From Sodiomyces alkalinus F11 (Eukaryota; Ascomycota; Sordariomycetes; Glomerellales; Plectosphaerellaceae), in contig NW_021167082.1 of the NCBI RefSeq assembly GCF_003711515.1, forward strand, positions 3,452,527-3,516,526: a DNA stretch of 64,000 nt, in the 5' to 3' direction. The notes under the pieces are model-generated. The model had not been told where the DNA came from and did not search any database. It worked only from the letters and a program-made list of their open reading frames with translations. The position numbers and the translations under genes were made by a program. The stretch's first letter is position 1. Every line of letters starts with the position of its first letter. This document shows positions 57,950 to 64,000 of the stretch, piece by piece.

Positions 57950-60900
57950 TTATAGTATAACTTCGTTAATTCTTATCCAAAATAAATAAAATAAATAAAA
58001 TAAATCAATTAAATAAATTAAATACCGTTTATGAGCCCTAAAGATACCCGCGAAGGCTAAACTAAAGGAAATTAACGTGAAGAAGATAAAGGGTAGTTAG
58101 GACTACTAAACCTGGACGATAGCTATATATGCTTACTTCGTATATAAGGGAAAGCTTCTAAAAGAGCTAATAAAACCCCTGCCTAAAGATACCTCTAATA
58201 AGATAAAAGAAGAAGATTTAAAGACTACTAGAGATCTACTCTCTACTCTATAAGACGGGCCCCTAACGCAGGTTTAGGACCGTAATTTTACATTAAAAAT
58301 CTAGGAAAAGCTAAAATCCCTATATAAGAAAAAAGGTTTTTAAGTAGACTACGACGTCCTTATATCGTTTTTTAACCTAGATATCTTATAATTCCCCACC
58401 CTCGAGGACTTTCTATATAAAGTCTAAGAAAGGTTAATTATTCTTTAAGGAAAGGATATTATTCTACTAGATAAGGTGGTTTTTACCTAGACTCTAAACC
58501 GCCTCGATAAGCATTATAATATAGTTACCTTATAGATTATATAGGCTTTTCGGTATAATATCGATAGCTATATATTCGATAAAATCGTGACTAAACGAAT
58601 AGATACGTCAAGGAAAATCGACTCTTCTACCTCGAAGGCCCTGCTTATAAAAGCATAGAAAAATCAGAAAAAATCAGAAAAAACAGTCGAACGGAGGCTA
58701 GTAGCAGAAGAACCTCTTCTACAGTAACTATAAAAGATCTAGGTATCTACCGATAAACTATTTCTTTTTATACCCTGAAAAAGCCCTTATAGGCTAGGTA
58801 GTTAAGGGAAATTCAGGATTAAGGAAAAATACCTACAATCGAGTAAATAAAAATAAAAAGCCTCCGAAGAAGAAGACTGAACCGTCGAAGCTATTATTAT
58901 GAGAGACAGAAATACTTAATTTCTTCCGTTAGTGCGAGTAATAGAAGCTTCTAGGGATAATAAGTAACGACGAAACTATTAATTTAGTTTCTGATTTACT
59001 ACTTACGGAGGAGCCTTTTTTAGAAGCTAATACCGACGATAAAGCCGAAGATTAGTAGCACGAAGAAGAAGAAGAAGTAGAAGAAGAAAAAGAAAAAGAA
59101 GATTAGGAAGAAGAAAAAGACAAAGAAGATTAGGAAGAAGAACAAGATTAGGAAGAAGAAGAAGATTAGGAAGAAGAAGAAGACTCGGACGACGAGGCTC
59201 TTCTAGAAGACGTTCCTATTATAACAAAGGCCACACGTCTCCCTGACCTCTACGCGAAAGACCTGATGGATATTGAATAGGACGGGTAGTGGAAAAGATT
59301 AACAGGATTTCAGATAGTTTAATTAAAATAGATTTGAATTTTTATATCGATAGTGGTGCTATTATACACGTTATAGTAAATAAAACGCTCTGTTCTATGT
59401 ATAAAACTACCAAAACTACTGCTAGTTAGGGTGATATAAATAAAATAAAGATAATAGGTACTGGTGATTATTGTATTAGATTCAGGGATTCAGGAAGAGT
59501 AATACTACTTCAGAACTATTTATATATTCCCGAATTAGGTATAAATATTATTAGCCTTCCCGTCCTAGATAAGAAGAAAATCTACGGCCTTATAGGAAAT
59601 AACCAGCTTATTCTATTCCAATATAACTAAAATAAAACCGACGTTTATACTAGAGCTATTTTATATAACGGCCTTTAATAGGCTTTGGCACGGGCCCTAA
59701 CGTACGGGGGGGTAATAGGGTCGTTACGGTCCTTAAAGCCCTATAGTGTTATAAGTATAATAGCAATAAAGAAGACTGTTTTAGATAAAAGAAAAGGAAT
59801 AAAGAAATAGATTCTAGAAATAAAGGAATAGTCAGGCATAAAGAACACGGTCTTAGAAAATACCCACTTAAAGACCTACTTAAAGACCTACTCTTCAGGG
59901 GCATAAAGGAATATACAGGTCGTAGAATAAAGAAAAGAATAACCGGTAGAATAAAGAAAACCGGTAGAATAAAGAACAGAATAAAGAGACCGAAATAGCC
60001 GTCGGAAAATAATACATAATAAAGAGAATATAACGCTATAGCACTACAGGATAGGTTATATAAACCCTACTGCTTTAAAATATATAAATAAAGATACTAT
60101 TAAGATATCTAAAGATATATAAGAAATACAGAGCTATAAAGCCTGTAGAAAAAGCAAGTCAGTCATACTTATAAATAAAGAATCCATTAATAAATATAAG
60201 GATTTTTCTTACCTTACAAAGATATATATAGATTTATACGGGCCTATCGACCCTATAACGTATAATAGAAAGCGTTAGATTCTATTTATTATAGACCGTT
60301 CCACACGGTATCTATAGGTAAAACTGCTTATAGATAAATTAGAAATATCTGTTATAAACGTAATAAAAGAGTGGAAAGTTCCTGTTAAAAATAATAAATA
60401 TAATATAAAAATAAAAGAAGTAGATACCGATAGCGAGAAGAATTCACGAATACCTCGTTTAAAAGACTATTCGTCGGTATAAAGCATAATATAAAACCCC
60501 TGTATACCCACGAGACTTAAGGCTCCATAGAACGGGTTATAAGGACTATAATAGAGAAAGTCCGTTATTTGCTTTTCCACTTAGGCCTCCTAAAATACCT
60601 TTAGGGGGATACGGTTTATTCGGCCGTTTATACGTATAATAGAATACCTGATTTAGTAGTAGGCTTTAAAACGCCTTACGAATTAGTGGAAAGTCGTAAA
60701 CGTAATATAAATAATATTCGGGTTTAGGGTTCCGTTATATATTATAAAAGTAACGACCCGAAAACAAAGAAACTAGATCTATAAGCACTTTAGGGTGCTT
60801 TAGTAGGTTATAACGATTATAACTATAAAACATATAATCCTCGATCTAGGAAGACTACGTAGTATCGTGACGTTTATATTCTAGAAAATAAGTTTCTGAC

Positions 60901-61660
60901 TTCTTCTTTAGATACTATAATTAATCTAAATAACCCTGTAACCTATGTAAATCATAATATTAAGTCTCCTACTATAAATATACCGTAGGTAGAACCGGTT
61001 TCCGACCCCGAGTCTTATCTACTCGGCGAGTACTATAATAATACAAAACATACGTTTAGGTCTATCTAAACCGAAGAAGAAGATAAGGATAGGGATAAAA
61101 ATAAAAGATAAAAGAGTCTTCGAGTAGCGGGCGGTATTATTCCAGCCGAAAATAATAATAAGGATAATATAACCGACCCGGTTAATAATAGCCTTAATAA
61201 ATCCAGGTTAGAAATTTAAATCCCTTCTAAATCTTCGAAGGAAAATAATAACGATTATATATCGTACGATAATAATAAGCGCTTATTATATATAACTAAA
61301 GATACTATACTCGGGAACCTACAGTTTTAAGAAGATGCCCACTTTCTTTTAACTGTAAATTCTTTATACGAACCAGCTACTTATAAACAGGCTATAAACT
61401 ACTCTGATAAAGATAAGTGGATAGAAGCTATAGTAGCTAAAATAATAGAACTTGAAAATAGAAACACCTGGGATTTAATAAGTATAAAAGATACGCCTTA
61501 ATATAATAGTGATACTAAAAATACGCAGAAAAATACCATAAACGTCTTAGGAGGCCGTTAGATATATAAGATTAAATATAACGATAAAGGCGAGGCTATA
61601 AAATATAAAGCATATTAGTGTATACAAGGGTTTAATTAAGTACTTATATATATAAAGAAT
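57950..61660 (+). mobile_element. Copia-3: gag, protease, integrase and RT start, RIP-dead
   Basis: Gag starts near 58030 and ends in an acidic run (EEEEEEEKEKED..., 59055-59200). The protease begins FYIDSGAIIHVIVNKTLC (59340-59395; DSGA is the Copia active site). The integrase zone has YLTKIYIDLYGPIDPITYN and FIIDRSTRYL (60205-60310). The RT starts EPATYKQAINYSDKDKWIEA (61370-61430) and continues to IYKIKYNDKGEAIKYKAY, ending at 61660 where LINE-A begins. Divergent from Copia-1/2. RIP is weaker than in G1. Confidence 0.85.
59690..60010 (+). repeat. Leader-like repeat block inside Copia-3
   Basis: Between protease and integrase lies about 320 bp of non-coding-looking sequence with many GAATAAAGAA and ACCGGTAGAATAAAG words, and a duplicated TTAAAGACCTACT. 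It recalls 57640-57960. It may be a captured solo LTR or leader. Confidence 0.5.
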
Positions 61661-64000
61661 AGTTTCGGCTTAATCGACACGCCTATTAACCTCGGGCGCG
61701 TAATAAGAGTAAAATCGATAAAACTATCGGGATAGAGATTATAATTACTACCTCCCTCCCGGGATACTATTATAGCGGCACCGTAATACTAGCGCTACGG
61801 TATAGCCGGAAGAGTCGTAGGATAGCATCGCCCCGGCCTTAACTATATAGAATTCGTAACGGACCTATGTTTCGTAATATAAGCGCTCTCCCCCCCGCTT
61901 ATAGCAGGACGTAGCGCGGAAACGATATAAGACCGAAAGGGGACTACCGCGCCCCCCGGAACTAAGAGTTACTAAGATTATGGCCGAAATTCAGGCCTTA
62001 CTAGCTAATAGGAACACGATTAACTAGGTCGTGGAGCTAATAAAGGAATTAATTATGATACGTAGTACCCGTAAGGACGCCGGTATAATACCGTTAGCGT
62101 ACCTATACGCTACTATTCGTTATAGTATCCGAGAGGAACTCCAAAACGGGATAAACGGCACGAATAAGACCTAGGCTAATATCGTAGCCCGGGCTCCCGT
62201 AATACTACTACCGCGGGACCCCGTACCCCCTAAAATAATCCCCGCTAAGTATTACTAGGAACTAATTATCTGCTAAGGAACCCTCCCCGAAGACTAGCCC
62301 CTTAAGGATAGGACCCTAAAGGAGATTATCTAAGCTATAAACGCCACGACTACCCGATATAATACTATAACGGCACGGAAGCTACTAAGCGGAGATATCT
62401 ACCTTACCTTTACCGGAGGGGTATAGTAATAGGCTACCTATAAGGAATAATAGATTAAGAAGGCCTTTAGTAAAGGAGCTACCCTAGCTATACGTACCTA
62501 TCCTATACTAGCTAAGGCCATCCCCTAGGAGGTCCTTAACGCCCTATCTAAAAAAGACCTACTAGTATCCCTATAGAATGTAAACCCTAAGGCAAAAATT
62601 ATCTAAGTATAATAGCGGGTACCCCGCCGCGGTACCGGTAGGGTAATACTCCTCCTTATCGAATCGGCTTTACTGGAAAGGGTAGCGAGCCTTATCCGGA
62701 ACACCCTCCTCTTTAAGGGGGGTAGCTATATCTATAAATTATATAACCCCGACCTTAGCCCCCTAAGGTACTATAAGTGCCTACACTTTGGCCACCGAGT
62801 TAATAACTACCCTATAGCGGAGAGGGTATACCGCTACTACGCTAAGCCCGAATCGGCGTACCCCTAAAGCCTAGGATATTATAAAGCTATAGCGCCGGGG
62901 CGCCCCCGCCGCTACGCCGCTTATACCGGAGACTATAATACCTTTTATAATTTATACCGATTACTAAAAAAAGAGACTAAGAAGACCCGCGAAGCGTATA
63001 AGTACCGAGCCAGGGACCTTAATATCACCCGTTAGACCGAAGCGGTATACCCGTGGTAGCCGTAGATCTTTCCCCCGATTATTATCGCCCAGGACTAGGA
63101 CTAACCCCTCTGTATAGGTAGGGGTCGGCCCCCGAAGAGGATTAAGGGATAGGAGGGCTCCCCGATATAAGGCCTAATAACCGCCTATATAGTCCCCTAT
63201 AAGGCCGATAAGGCACTATAGTAGGAACCCTAGAGCTAGACCCCGGTTATACCGGGTACGTTATCTTAACCCCCCCCCCCCTTTAATTAATAGAAATCTA
63301 TATCCTTTCGTGGAATATAGGGAGGAGCTAGGCGCGGCGGGAGCTACGGCTCCGGTACCGCGCCGAGTACGATATAATAGTAATTTAGGAACCCGGCCTT
63401 AACCGCTTCACGAAAAGCCCCGTATACCCCTCTTAAGGGGTATACCGGCTAATCTAAGGAGGAGGCCACGCCCTCCTATATATCTATAAAAGATACCCGC
63501 TATATACGTAGACGTAGCGGGCCTACTATAATACATATACGGTTATATCCGGGACCGGAGATAATACCCCTATAATCTAGTCGATTTACTTAGAGAACTA
63601 CTAGTCGGCTAGGATCCCCTAGAATACGCCCCTATAAGGTATATTCGATATAGCACCGTTATAGGGCCGATACGTTCTTATAGGGGACTTTAACCTATAC
63701 TATTCCCTATAGTTATAACTACCACGGTACTACCCCTAAGCCGATACCCTGCTTACCCTTACGACCTAATAGAACCTAGACCTAGTAACCCCCCCCGGAA
63801 TAACTATATAGTACCGCCCGGGCCGATATACTAGTATTATCGACCTTATATAGGTAACGTAAGGGCTCTGCTACGATTTCGGCGGCCTTAATAAGACTAT
63901 TATCGGGTTAGACCACTACTTATAGATAGCCCGAATCCTTATAAAGACGGATATTGCGCCGACTACCGCGATAATACCACCGTAAGACCTAGCCGGGCCC
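61661..64000 (+). mobile_element. LINE-A, 5' part (leader, ORF1, endonuclease start), nested in Copia-3
   Basis: Starts with the LINE-A 5' end (CACGCCTATTAACC). ORF1 covers about 61930-63030, with a zinc-knuckle region YKCLHFGHRVNNY near 62775 and the following RPRRYAAYTGDYNTFY. The endonuclease starts IYILSWNI near 63300 and shows GDFNLYYSL (63680) and GRYTSIIDLI (63815), the usual active-site surroundings. It runs off the window before the RT. GC-rich and strongly RIPed. Confidence 0.85.

Overview
The window is nuclear DNA of a filamentous ascomycete, probably Pezizomycotina. Three intact, intron-rich housekeeping genes lie in two small islands. About 90% of the rest is nested, dead retrotransposons with an extreme repeat-induced point mutation (RIP) signature. 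In those blocks CpA and TpG are almost absent while TpA and CpG are common. Reading frames of known transposon proteins can be followed for hundreds of codons but are cut by TAG/TAA, mostly where Gln or Trp codons would be. No bacterial operon, phage or CRISPR features are present.

Layout. 1-4600: end of a Copia element with its 3' LTR, then minisatellite-like and unclassified RIPed DNA. 4765-7155: gene island 1, with U2 snRNP B'' (+, three exons, 245 aa) converging on V-ATPase subunit D (-, eight exons including 11-nt and 10-nt micro-exons, 256 aa). 7480-22465: a transposon block. It holds a second Copia (-), a large imperfect palindrome made of two copies of an unclassified ORF-bearing element around a chromodomain Gypsy fragment, a LINE of family B (-), and LINE family A tails. 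22896-25492: gene island 2, the HAT-repeat splicing factor SYF1 (+, three exons, 822 aa). 25591-29430: a short repeat shared with the edge of island 1, a LINE-A/LINE-B mosaic and a tRNA-like sequence. 29700-54360: one Gypsy element (G1, +) broken into four pieces by nested insertions: a second Gypsy (G2, -, 30911-39846, itself carrying a LINE-A copy and a 366-bp unRIPed insert), a full-length LINE-A (-, 40536-47170) and a full-length LINE-B (-, 47569-53769). 54361-57950: RIPed gag-like and leader sequence. 57950-61660: a third Copia (+), interrupted by a LINE-A (+) that runs off the window.

Two of the three genes (U2B'' and SYF1) encode spliceosome components and the third a vacuolar proton-pump subunit; I see no shared pathway for all three. 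Gene models were built by hand from splice signals, branch-site-like motifs, frame consistency and recalled family conservation. LINE, Gypsy and Copia calls rest on recognisable RT, endonuclease, RNase H, integrase, protease and chromodomain motifs read through stops. Family names A/B, G1/G2, Copia-1/2/3 and X are local labels. The best candidate for something undescribed is element X (palindrome at 9740-16811). The strongest small-scale findings are the paired micro-exons of the V-ATPase gene and the unRIPed insert at 31060-31425.
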